From positions 2,232,001 through 2,296,000 of the forward strand of contig NZ_CP038256.1 in NCBI RefSeq assembly GCF_004564075.1: DNA of 64,000 nt. The letters are read 5' to 3'. This document shows positions 9,302 to 16,819 of this stretch, piece after piece (position 1 is the first letter of the stretch; each line of letters opens with the position of its first letter). The translations under genes and the position numbers were made by a program. The notes below the pieces were generated by a model. The model worked only from the letters and a program-made list of their open reading frames with translations, made no database searches and was not told the DNA's origin. This DNA is from Microbacterium sediminis. GTDB lineage: Bacteria > Actinomycetota > Actinomycetes > Actinomycetales > Microbacteriaceae.

Positions 9302-9339
9302 CGAAGGCCCGCTCGATCCGATGATCGGGCGGGCCTTCG
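9302..9339. terminator. Bidirectional terminator between convergent genes
   Basis: A 17-bp stem (arms at 9302-9318 and 9323-9339, one G-T wobble) closes a CGAT loop. It sits between the convergent DivIVA-domain and GntP permease genes and can serve both strands. No long U-tract follows, as is common in high-GC genomes. Confidence 0.75.
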
Positions 9340-9349
9340 GCGTCGCGGG

Positions 9350-10777
9350 TCAGACCCCGGCGGGGATGACGATGAACAGCGCAGCCGTGATGAGGAAGCC
9401 GGCGACGCCGAGGATGGTCGTCAGCGGCGTCCACGTGCGCAGGCCGTCCTTGACCGACAGGCCGAGGTAGCGCGTCACGATCCAGAAGCCCGAGTCGTTG
9501 ACGTGGCTGAGCCCCAGTCCGCCGTAGCCGATCGCCACCGCGACGAGCGCCGTGTTGACGGGGCCGAGCTCGAGGGCGGCGACCGCGGGCAGCAGCAGGC
9601 CGGCGGTCGTGGAGATCGCGACCGTGGCCGAGCCCTGGGCCGCGCGCAGGATGAGCGAGATGAGGAACGCCGCGAGGATCACGGGCATGCCCGTCGCCGT
9701 GAGGGCCTCGGCGACGGCGCCGCCGATGCCCGTCTCGGTGAGGATGCGGCCGAACGCGCCGCCGGCACCGGTGACGAGGATGATCGTCGCGGCGGCGGGC
9801 AGGGCCGACTCCATGACCTCGCCGAGCTTGGCGGCGCTCCAGCCGCGGCGGGCGCCGAGAAGGAACATCGCCGCGCCGATGGCGACCACGAGCGCGAAGA
9901 TCGGCTGACCGATCATCGCCAGGAGGCCGTTGGCGAACGATCCGGCGGGGAACGCGGGCGCGACCGCGGTGCCGAGCATGATGAGCACGAGCGGCAGCAG
10001 GATCAGGAACAGCACCGTGCCGGTGCCCGGCGCCTTCTCGCCCTCCTTGAGACCGGCGTTGATCGAGGACTTCTCGGTGCCAAAGTTCTCGAACATCTCC
10101 CGCGTCGCCTCGAGCATGGGGAACTCGCGGCGGTTGATCCGCTTGGCGACGAGGTACGACAGCACCGCGATCGGGATCGAGATGAGCAGCGCGATGATCG
10201 TGATCCAGCCCACATCGGCGCCGAGGATCGTCGCGCCGCCCACGATGCCGGGGTGCGGCGGCACGGCCACGTGCACGGCCAGCATGATGCCGGCGACCGG
10301 GAGGCCGAACGTGATCGGGACCAGGCCCGCGACCTTCGAGAACGCGAAGATGATCGGCACGAGGATGATGAAGCCGGCGTCGAAGAACACCGGGATCGCC
10401 AGGATGCCGGCGGCGATGACGAGGGCCATACCCACGCGCTTGGGCCCGAGCAGGCGCGAGAACGTGCCCGAGAGGGCCTCGGCGCCGCCCGAGAGCTCGA
10501 TGATCTTGCCGAGCATCGAGCCGAGCGCCACGAGCACGGCGACCGATCCGAGCGTTCCGCCGACGCCGGCGATGATCGCCTGGATGACGCCCAGCTGCTC
10601 CGGATCGGTGTCGGTCGCGGGGATCGTCGTCAGCGGCAGCCCCGCCACGAGACCGACGACGATCGAGGTGAGGATGAGCGCGTAGAACGCCTGCATCTTG
10701 AAGCGGATGATGAGCAGGAGCAGCAGCCCGATGCCGGCGAGGCCGATCAGGATGAGCGCCCAAAGCGGATACGTCAT
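9350..10777 (-). CDS. GntP-family sugar-acid:H+ symporter
   Basis: This is a 475-residue integral membrane protein with about 12-14 hydrophobic spans. It has the GntP-family features GSMLGKIIELSGGAEAL (about 85-101) and a late SHVNDSGFWIVTRYLGL segment (about 425-441). GntP permeases import gluconate and related aldonic or hydroxy acids. It is the third gene of a leftward operon after a four-carbon acid sugar kinase and a beta-hydroxyacid dehydrogenase. The cargo is therefore more likely a C4 aldonate such as threonate or erythronate than gluconate. This substrate assignment is inferred from context. Confidence 0.88.
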   Translation of the reverse strand: MTYPLWALILIGLAGIGLLLLLIIRFKMQAFYALILTSIVVGLVAGLPLTTIPATDTDPEQLGVIQAIIAGVGGTLGSVAVLVALGSMLGKIIELSGGAEALSGTFSRLLGPKRVGMALVIAAGILAIPVFFDAGFIILVPIIFAFSKVAGLVPITFGLPVAGIMLAVHVAVPPHPGIVGGATILGADVGWITIIALLISIPIAVLSYLVAKRINRREFPMLEATREMFENFGTEKSSINAGLKEGEKAPGTGTVLFLILLPLVLIMLGTAVAPAFPAGSFANGLLAMIGQPIFALVVAIGAAMFLLGARRGWSAAKLGEVMESALPAAATIILVTGAGGAFGRILTETGIGGAVAEALTATGMPVILAAFLISLILRAAQGSATVAISTTAGLLLPAVAALELGPVNTALVAVAIGYGGLGLSHVNDSGFWIVTRYLGLSVKDGLRTWTPLTTILGVAGFLITAALFIVIPAGV

Positions 10778-10813
10778 TGGTTCGCTTTCGTGTGAAGGGG
10801 GATGGGTGGGGTC

Positions 10814-11707
10814 TCAGGCGGAGCGGAGTTCGGGGGCGACGACGCGGATCACGGCCGAGTCGTCGAGGGCGCCCAGGCCCTGCGCCTCGCCGAGCAGGAA
10901 CAGCTGCTCGGCGGCCGCGGCCACGGGCGTGGAGAGGTGGTGGGCACGGGCGGCGTCGCCGACGATACCGAGGTCCTTGACGAAGATGTCCAGGCGGCTG
11001 AGCACCTCGGCGCCGCCCTCGTCGTAGGCCTGCAGCGCGCGGGGGCCGCGGTTGCCGAGCATGAAGGAGTTCGCCGCGCCGGCCGTGAGGGCCTCGAGCG
11101 TCTTGGCGCGGTCCAGGCCGAGCGCGTCGGCGAGGGCGAGCGCCTCGGCCGCGGCGGCGATGTGCACGCCGCACAGGAGCTGGTTCACGGTCTTGAGGGC
11201 CTGGCCGTCGCCGGGCTTGTCGCCCACGATGCTCAGCGTCGAGGCAAGCTGCTCGAGCACGGGGCGGGCCTTCTCGAGCGCGGTGGGCTCGGCGCCGACC
11301 ACGATGAGCAGATCGCCCTCGCCGGCGCGGGCCGGGCCGCCCGAGAGCGGGGCGTCCACGAGCTGCACGTCGTGCTCGGCGAGGCGCGCGGCGGTCTCGG
11401 CGATGCCGCTCGTGCCCACCGTCGAGGTGAGCAGGACGACGGCGCCCGGCTGCAGGTGCGCGGCGAGGCCGTTCTCGCCGAAGAGCAGATCGGTCAGCTG
11501 CTGCGGCGTGCGCACGGCCACGAGCACGGCGTCGGCGCCGGCCACGGCCTCGGCGCCCGAGGCGGCGGCCGTGACGCCCTGCTCGGCCGCGAGCGAGAGG
11601 CGCTCGGCGGCGATGTCGAACCCGCGCACGTCGAACTTCTGTGCGAGGCGGGTGGCCATGGGCAGGCCCATGGCGCCCAGGCCGATGACGGCGACGGTGG
11701 TGGTCAT
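10814..11707 (-). CDS. NAD(P)-dependent beta-hydroxyacid dehydrogenase (threonate-dehydrogenase-like)
   Basis: The 297-residue enzyme has an N-terminal Rossmann fold, VIGLGAMGLPMATRL (about 6-20), the substrate-binding DAPLSGGPARAGEG segment (about 118-131) and the catalytic-lysine region LKTVNQLLCG (about 170-179). It belongs to the 3-hydroxyisobutyrate / tartronate semialdehyde reductase superfamily. In operons with a DUF1537-type kinase, such enzymes oxidise L-threonate or D-erythronate to the 2-keto acid before phosphorylation. It lies 17 bp after the kinase gene and 36 bp before the permease gene, so the three are co-transcribed. Confidence 0.85.
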   Translation of the reverse strand: MTTTVAVIGLGAMGLPMATRLAQKFDVRGFDIAAERLSLAAEQGVTAAASGAEAVAGADAVLVAVRTPQQLTDLLFGENGLAAHLQPGAVVLLTSTVGTSGIAETAARLAEHDVQLVDAPLSGGPARAGEGDLLIVVGAEPTALEKARPVLEQLASTLSIVGDKPGDGQALKTVNQLLCGVHIAAAAEALALADALGLDRAKTLEALTAGAANSFMLGNRGPRALQAYDEGGAEVLSRLDIFVKDLGIVGDAARAHHLSTPVAAAAEQLFLLGEAQGLGALDDSAVIRVVAPELRSA

Positions 11708-11724
11708 CTGGGGGTCCTTCCGGA

Positions 11725-13125
11725 TCAGCGGTCGGCCAGCGTCGAGACGACGCGGGCGAGGGAGTCGGTGTCGCCGACGTTGCCGGCGAAGACGATGTAC
11801 GGGATGCCCTCGGCGGGGCCGGCCTGCGGCTGCCAGAGCGAGACGATGCCGGGCAGCATCGGGCCGAGCACGGTGGCACGGCGGATCTCGAGCGCCTCGC
11901 TGGCGACGTCGCTCGAGGTGATGCCGCCCTTGGCGATCACGAACCGCGGCGGGGCGATCGCGAGCACTCGGCGGACCAGCTCCACGACGCCGCTGGAGAC
12001 GAGGCGGGCGATCGCGAGGCTCTCGTCGCCGTCGCGCCCGGTGACGAGCTCGCGCGTGGTGTGCACGATCACCTCGCCCTCCTCCAGCGCCGCGGCGACG
12101 GCCCGGGCGCGCTCGTCGAGGTGCGCCTCGCGGCGCTCGTCGATCAGCCGGCGCACGTCGAGCTCGACCGTGGTGGTGTCGGGGCGCTGGCGGCGCAGCT
12201 CCTGCAGCTGGGCGGTGGTGAGCGGCACGTGGCTGCCCACGACGATCAGGCCGCCGCGCTCGTAGCGGAACGGGATCTGCTCGGCGCGGACCGGCTCGGC
12301 GATCTCCTGGCCGATGTGCGCGCGCACGTACGGCGGTCCCACACGCAGCAGCACGTCGATGTCGGTGAGGCGATGCAGGGCGAGGGCGACGACCCGCATG
12401 TCGCTCTCGTCGACCACGTCGACCGCCACGGTAGTGCCCGCCGGCAGCGCGCCGAGGAACTCCGCCACGGCATCGGGGCCGCGCCGGATGACGTCGATCG
12501 TGAGCGCGGCCACGTCGTCGCGGGCGATCGCTCCCCCGGTCTTCTCGGCCACCCAGTCGCGCAGATCGCTCGAGCGGAAGCCGAAGGTGGCGTCCTGGGC
12601 GAACGGGGTCTCGCCCACGGGCGTCGCCTCGTCGCCCACGACCCAGTAGTGCACCGACTCGACGGTGATGCGCCCCGCGTCGGGGAAGGCCGGCACCAGC
12701 AGGCGCAGATGCGGGGCGGCGCCGGCCTCGCGCTCGACCTCCTCGGCGATGACGTCGGGCTCGAGCGGGAAGTGGCCGCGCAGGGTCGAGTCGCCGCGCG
12801 AGACGAACACCACGCGGCGATCGGCGGCGCGGGCGGCCTCGAGCGCGACGGCGACGACCTCGCGGTTGCGCCGCGCGGCGTCGACCTCGTCGAGCGCCCG
12901 GGTGTTGGTGAGCACGTACACCGCGGGCGCGCCCGTGGCGAGCGCGGCGTCGAGGTCCTCGCGCTCCCAGCGCGTGAGCACGGGCAGGTCCGCGACCGAC
13001 TGGGTGCCGGTCGGGTCGTCGTCGAGGACGACGAGCACCACGCGCGGATCGAGCGCCTCGCGCACCTCGGCGGCCGTGATCTCCACGGCGGGAGCGAGCG
13101 GTGCGAGCAGCGCGCTGACCTGCAT
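11725..13125 (-). CDS. Four-carbon acid sugar kinase family protein (DUF1537 type)
   Basis: This 466-residue protein has the family's N-terminal kinase motif, VVLDDDPTGTQSVADLPVLTRW, where the DDxTG element contacts the phospho-substrate, and a C-terminal nucleotide-binding half containing FVIAKGGITSSDVASEAL. These ATP-dependent kinases phosphorylate 3-oxo-tetronates or related C4 acids. The ATG at 13125 was chosen because the protein then starts directly with the conserved domain; the open frame upstream crosses the promoter and repeat DNA. It heads the operon and has a near-perfect operator-like palindrome about 60 bp upstream. The matching aldolase and isomerase of the usual pathway are not in the window. 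Confidence 0.87.
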   Translation of the reverse strand: MQVSALLAPLAPAVEITAAEVREALDPRVVLVVLDDDPTGTQSVADLPVLTRWEREDLDAALATGAPAVYVLTNTRALDEVDAARRNREVVAVALEAARAADRRVVFVSRGDSTLRGHFPLEPDVIAEEVEREAGAAPHLRLLVPAFPDAGRITVESVHYWVVGDEATPVGETPFAQDATFGFRSSDLRDWVAEKTGGAIARDDVAALTIDVIRRGPDAVAEFLGALPAGTTVAVDVVDESDMRVVALALHRLTDIDVLLRVGPPYVRAHIGQEIAEPVRAEQIPFRYERGGLIVVGSHVPLTTAQLQELRRQRPDTTTVELDVRRLIDERREAHLDERARAVAAALEEGEVIVHTTRELVTGRDGDESLAIARLVSSGVVELVRRVLAIAPPRFVIAKGGITSSDVASEALEIRRATVLGPMLPGIVSLWQPQAGPAEGIPYIVFAGNVGDTDSLARVVSTLADR

Positions 13126-14007
13126 GTGAACCCCTTCGTTCGTTCGTTCGGGTGGGACGATCGGCCCCGAGCAGATCAGGAATCCGATATCAGATAACGG
13201 ACAGCATAAACGCCCGGTGAACGATCCGCGAATCGGTGCGAGGTCGCGGGGTTCCGGGGCGCCGCGTCGGGTTCGCGGCCGCGTCGGCGTCGGGTTCGGG
13301 GTGCGCCGGCGTCGGAGTTGCCGGTCCGGCACCCGCGCCAGCGTCGGAGATCCGGGCCGGAACCCCTTCCCACACGGCGTGTCGCCCGCGCTGGGATCGA
13401 TCGATCCGACGCCCGCGCACCCGACCGCCGGCCGATCCGACGCTGGCGCACCGGGCGCCGGCGCGCCGGGGCGGGGGCCGACGTCGGGATCCCCGTGCGT
13501 CGGCGTCGGAGGTTCCGGGCGACGGCCGCGCGGGCGTCGGAGATCCGGACCAGAACCTCTTCCCACACGGCGTGTCGCCCGCCCCTGGGATCGATCGATC
13601 CGACGCCCGCGCACCCACCCGACGGCCGATCCGACACCGGCGCACCAGGGACGGCATGCGCCGGTGCGCGGGCCGGGGCCGACGTCGGGATGCCCGTGCG
13701 CCTGCGTCGGAGGCTCCGGGCAACGACCGCGCCGGCGTCGGAGGTTTCGGGCGACGGCCGCGCGGGCGTCGGAGATTCGGGCCCAGCACCCCGCCCTCAC
13801 GGCGTGTCACCCGCCCCGGGATCGATCGATCCGACGCCCGCGCACCCGACCGTCGGTCGATCCGACGCGGGCGCACCTCCGGATCGATCGGTCCGACACC
13901 GTCGCCCGGCGCGCACGTCGGGCGATCGATCCGACACCGTCGGCCGCCCGTCCCACAACCGAACGGCCGCGCCCGAGGCAACCGCCGCGACCCGACGGAC
14001 CCGGGGG
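13126..14007. repeat. 882-bp non-coding region with nested tandem repeats
   Basis: After about 75 bp of promoter, a degenerate tandem array fills roughly 13230-13960. The landmark CACGGCGTGTC occurs at 13373, 13566 and 13798, and the landmark GGGATCGATCGATCCGACG at 13393, 13587 and 13818. These give higher-order periods of about 193 and 232 bp. Inside the units a GCGTCGGAG-headed sub-repeat recurs every 31 bp: two copies at 13503 and 13534, and three at 13704, 13735 and 13766. The periods are not multiples of three and copies drift between frames, so this is not a protein-coding array. Confidence 0.85.
13184..13200. promoter_or_regulatory. Candidate GntR/FadR-type operator upstream of the sugar-acid operon
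   Basis: CCGATATC-A-GATAACGG is a 17-bp inverted repeat with 7 of 8 complementary positions around a single central base. It lies 59 bp upstream of the kinase start, in one of the few AT-rich patches here. The odd-centred short palindrome suits a GntR/FadR dimer, and such a regulator is encoded at 14008-14706. Binding itself is inferred. Confidence 0.6.
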
Positions 14008-14706
14008 TCAGCCCAGGACGTAGTGCTGGAGGTCGTCGCGGGTCTGGCGCATGTGGCTGCGCATGGCCTGGCGCGCGGCCGCCGTGGTGCCGCCGCGCAG
14101 CGCCTCGAGGATGGCGGCGTGCTCGGCGAGCGCGTGCTCGCGGATGCTGGGGACCGCGCTCGTCTCGGTGCGCGTCTCCTGCAGCATCGTGGTGAGCGGG
14201 CGCATCGAGGCCAACAGGATGCGGTTGTCGGCGGCGCGGAAGATCACGTCGTGGAAGGCGAGATCGGCCTCCACGAACCGGGCGACGTCGCTCTCGGCGT
14301 GCGCGTCGCGCATGACCCCGAGCAGCCGGCCGAGCTCGGCCAGATCCGCATCGGTGCGCCGCGTGGCGGCCAGCTCGGCGGCGCCCGTCTCGATCATCAT
14401 GCGCATCTCGAGCAGCTCCAGCGCCGCCCGCTCGCGGTTGCGGGAGCGGCGGGCGCCCCGCACGACGGCCTCGAGGCCGGTCCACTCCTCGTTCGGGGCG
14501 ATGCGGTGGCGGCTGCCGGGCACGGGCACGATCACGCCCTGCGCCTGCAGCAACTTGACGGCCTCGCGCACGGTGAGCCGCGACACGTCGTACTGCGCGG
14601 CGAGATCGCCCTCCGGGGGCAGCGGCTCCCCCGCCACGAGGTCGCCGGCGATGATCGCATCGAGCAGGCGGTCGAAGGTCTGCTGCGTGCGCGAGATGCG
14701 GGCCAT
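14008..14706 (-). CDS. FadR-subfamily GntR transcriptional regulator (FCD domain)
   Basis: The 232-residue protein has a GntR winged helix (about 5-75, with LPPEGDLAAQYDVSRLTVREAVKLL) and an all-helical FCD ligand domain. Metal-site residues are visible in FVEADLAFHDVI (D and H), REHALAEHAAIL (H) and MRSHMRQ (H). FCD regulators respond to small organic acids and often control sugar-acid catabolism. The kinase-dehydrogenase-permease operon starts 880 bp away, beyond the repeat array, with a matching palindrome in its promoter. The gene lies 3 bp after murB, so it may be transcribed as the tail of that operon. Confidence 0.9.
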   Translation of the reverse strand: MARISRTQQTFDRLLDAIIAGDLVAGEPLPPEGDLAAQYDVSRLTVREAVKLLQAQGVIVPVPGSRHRIAPNEEWTGLEAVVRGARRSRNRERAALELLEMRMMIETGAAELAATRRTDADLAELGRLLGVMRDAHAESDVARFVEADLAFHDVIFRAADNRILLASMRPLTTMLQETRTETSAVPSIREHALAEHAAILEALRGGTTAAARQAMRSHMRQTRDDLQHYVLG

Positions 14707-14709
14707 CGG

Positions 14710-15840
14710 CTACAGCTCCACGCCCACGAACACCGGCTCGGGGCGCAGCTCGATGCCGAACTCCTGCGCCACCCGCATCTGCACGAAGCGGGCGAGCTCG
14801 GCGACCTCGGCGGCGCTCGCTCCCCCGCGGTTGGTGATCGCGAGCGTGTGCTTGGTCGACAGGCTCGCGCGCGAGCGGCCGAGCCGGAACCCCTTGCGCA
14901 GCCCCGAGTGCTCGATCAGCCACGCGGCGCTGACCTTCACGGGCGGGTGATGCGGGACCGGCGCGGGGATCCAGCCGTCGAACCGGTCGAGCGGGATCAC
15001 CTGCACCGCGTCGATCTCGGGCTCGGTGGGCCAGCGTGGGCAGTCCTCCGGCAGCGAGCGGGGGTCGCGCTCGGAGATGATGGGGTTGTTGAAGAACGAC
15101 CCGGCGCTGCGGGTGTCGTCGTCGGCGGGGTCGAGCACCATGCCCTTGGACGCGCGGATCGCGAGCACGCGATCGCGGATCGAGGCCAGCGTGGCCTCGG
15201 CGCCCACCTCCAGGCCGACCGCCTTCGCGATGCGGGCGTCGGTGATCGGCCGCGGCGCGGTGCCGACCCGCTCGAGCTCGATCGTGAGCGAGAGGATCAC
15301 GGCCGAGCGGGCGGGGTCCTCGCCGTAGTGCCGTTTGAGGTCGGAGGTGCGGGGGCCGAGACCCAGCTCGGACGCGGGCACGACCGAGACCTCGCCGGTG
15401 GCCTCGTCGATCAGCTCCACCTCGACGAGGGTCTGCACGATCTCCTGGCCGTAGGCGCCGACGTTCTGGATCGGCGCCGCGCCGGCCGTTCCCGGGATGC
15501 CCGACATCGCCTCGATGCCGCGCAGTCCGTTCGCGACGCTCCAGGCGACGAGCTCGTCCCAGTTCTGCCCCGCCTCCACGCGCAGGCGCACGACGCCGTC
15601 GCGCGGGGCGGGCATCTCCTCGAACCCGGTGGTGAGGATGCGGATGACCGTGCCGTCGAACGGCTCGTCGCCGACGAGGAGGTTGGATCCGCCGCCCAGC
15701 ACGAACCAGTCGTCGCCGTCGGCCCACACCTCGCGCAGGGCGGTCACGAGCTCGTCGCGCGTGCGGGCCTCGCGCATGCGCGCGGGCGCCGCGCCGACCT
15801 GCAGCGTGGTCAGCTGCGCCAGCGGGATCGGGACCGTCAC
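14710..15840 (-). CDS. murB: UDP-N-acetylmuramate dehydrogenase
   Basis: This 376-residue FAD enzyme reduces UDP-GlcNAc-enolpyruvate to UDP-MurNAc in peptidoglycan precursor synthesis. It contains the FAD-binding LGGGSNLLVGDEPFDG (about 48-63), GIEAMSGIPGTAGAAPIQNVGAYGQE in two parts (about 107-132), the active-site region GSFFNNPII (about 242-250) and a C-terminal KHTLAITNRGGASAAE. Its start codon overlaps the stop of the HadB-like gene by 4 bp, giving the HadA-HadB-MurB order widely conserved in Actinomycetota. Confidence 0.96.
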   Translation of the reverse strand: MTVPIPLAQLTTLQVGAAPARMREARTRDELVTALREVWADGDDWFVLGGGSNLLVGDEPFDGTVIRILTTGFEEMPAPRDGVVRLRVEAGQNWDELVAWSVANGLRGIEAMSGIPGTAGAAPIQNVGAYGQEIVQTLVEVELIDEATGEVSVVPASELGLGPRTSDLKRHYGEDPARSAVILSLTIELERVGTAPRPITDARIAKAVGLEVGAEATLASIRDRVLAIRASKGMVLDPADDDTRSAGSFFNNPIISERDPRSLPEDCPRWPTEPEIDAVQVIPLDRFDGWIPAPVPHHPPVKVSAAWLIEHSGLRKGFRLGRSRASLSTKHTLAITNRGGASAAEVAELARFVQMRVAQEFGIELRPEPVFVGVEL

Positions 15841-16229
15841 ACCCGCACCCGCAGCTGCGCCTTGCCGAGCACCTTGGTCTCGCCGTGCGCGACGGTGAGG
15901 TCGATGCGCGCCGTGCCGTCGTCGATCGCTCCGACCACGGCCCGCACGGTCACATCGGCGCCCGTCTCGGGGTCGACGACCACGGGCTTGGTGAACTTCA
16001 CGCCGTACTCGACGATCCGCCCCGCGTCGCCGAGGGCGTCGGCCACGACGGAACCGGCGATGCCCATCGTGAGCATGCCGTGGGCGAGCACGCCGGGCAG
16101 TCCCACGCGCTGCGCGACGTCGTCGCGGTAGTGGATCGGGTTGAAGTCGCCCGAGGCGCCGGCGTAGCGCACGAGCGACTCGCGCGTGACGTGCACGCTG
16201 CGCTCGGCGATCACGTCTCCGATATTCAT
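15837..16229 (-). CDS. MaoC-family dehydratase (HadB-like)
   Basis: This is a 130-residue single hot-dog domain. The catalytic MaoC motif is visible as YAGASGDFNPIHYRDDVAQRVG (shown in part: D and H of the GDFNPIH core). In mycobacteria the paired HadA/HadB proteins dehydrate 3-hydroxyacyl-ACP. Here the catalytic partner is encoded just upstream with a 4-bp overlap, and murB follows with another 4-bp overlap, so translation is probably coupled. Whether the substrate is an acyl-ACP or an acyl-CoA cannot be read from sequence. Confidence 0.88.
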   Translation of the reverse strand: MNIGDVIAERSVHVTRESLVRYAGASGDFNPIHYRDDVAQRVGLPGVLAHGMLTMGIAGSVVADALGDAGRIVEYGVKFTKPVVVDPETGADVTVRAVVGAIDDGTARIDLTVAHGETKVLGKAQLRVRV

Positions 16230-16672
16230 TCGGCCCCTCCCACGACGAGGATCGAGGTGGTGGTCACCACGTGCGCGCCGTCGGCGTCGACGATGTCGGA
16301 CTCGCTGGTTACCATCGACGCGCCGCCCATGGCCCGCACCTGCGTCACCCGCAGCGTGGCGGTCAGCTCGTCGCCGGCGACGATCGGCCGCGTGTAGCGG
16401 AACCGCTGCTCGGCGTGCACGGTGCGCTCCAGCACGATGCCGGCCGTCTCGTCGCCGAGCAGCTGCTGCAGCGTGAGGTCCTGGATGACCATCGCGAACG
16501 TCGGCGGGGCGACGACGTCGGCATAGCCGAGCGCCTGCGCGGCGGCGACGTCGTGGTGCTGCGGGGAGGCGGCGAGCACGGCGCGGGCGAACTCCCGCAC
16601 CTTCTCGCGCCCCACGAGGTACGGCGGTGTCGGCGGGAACTCCCGGCCGACCAGATCAGGATTCACGGCCAC
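16226..16672 (-). CDS. FAS1-type dehydratase, MaoC-like N-terminal domain (HadA-like)
   Basis: The 148-residue protein is the non-catalytic, substrate-binding hot-dog partner of the next gene. It begins MAVNPDLVGREFPPTPPYLVG, as HadA/HadC-type proteins do, and contains APPTFAMVIQDLTLQQLL and HAEQRFRYTRPIVAGDEL, a segment typical of this domain. It heads the leftward HadA-HadB-murB operon. No Shine-Dalgarno sequence precedes the GTG, but TAGGAT lies exactly 6 nt upstream, again predicting a leaderless start. Confidence 0.87.
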   Translation of the reverse strand: MAVNPDLVGREFPPTPPYLVGREKVREFARAVLAASPQHHDVAAAQALGYADVVAPPTFAMVIQDLTLQQLLGDETAGIVLERTVHAEQRFRYTRPIVAGDELTATLRVTQVRAMGGASMVTSESDIVDADGAHVVTTTSILVVGGAE

Positions 16673-16678
16673 CGTTCG

Positions 16679-16684
16679 ATCCTA
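16679..16684 (-). promoter_or_regulatory. Predicted -10 element of the leaderless HadA-HadB-murB mRNA
   Basis: TAGGAT on the minus strand is followed by CGAACG (6 nt) and the GTG start. Confidence 0.55.
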
Positions 16685-16712
16685 CGCGGCGCGCCCCTCC
16701 GGGACTCGCGGC

Positions 16713-16803
16713 GGTCGCTTCCGCTGCGGCGCTGCGCGCCTCCGTTCCGCAACCGAGGGGGTCAACCGCGTCGGTTCGCGAACAGAGCGGCGCAGCCGCG
16801 GAC
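16713..16803. repeat. MITE-like palindromic repeat, copy 1
   Basis: The plus strand reads GGTCGCTTC, then GCGCGCCTCCGTTCCGCAAC, CGAGGGGGTCAACC and GGTTCGCGAACAGAG, finishing in a GGCGCAGCCGCGG tail. The inner CCGTTCCGCAACCGA and TCGGTTCGCGAACAG arms are an imperfect palindrome. The same order of blocks occurs in reverse orientation at 55080-55185. It lies between the TauE-like and HadA-like genes. Confidence 0.75.
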
Positions 16804-16819
16804 CGCAGCACCCGGTCGG

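Noticed and set aside
7965..11879. Very long open frames of several hundred to 1300 codons antisense to or out of frame with recognised genes (for example here, 17656-20643, 37661-40804, 49965-52667)
   Set aside because: They are Arg/Ala/Gly-rich, lack domain motifs, and mirror clearly recognisable genes on the opposite strand. Such frames are expected at this GC content.
13230..13990. CRISPR array in the repeat region
   Set aside because: Repeats are directly tandem and diverged with no unique spacers of constant length, and no cas genes are present.
13190..14195. Open frames through the nested repeats with repeated peptides such as DRSIPG and RASD
   Set aside because: The repeat periods of 193 and 232 bp are not multiples of three, so the repeated words fall in different frames, and no start signal or domain is present.
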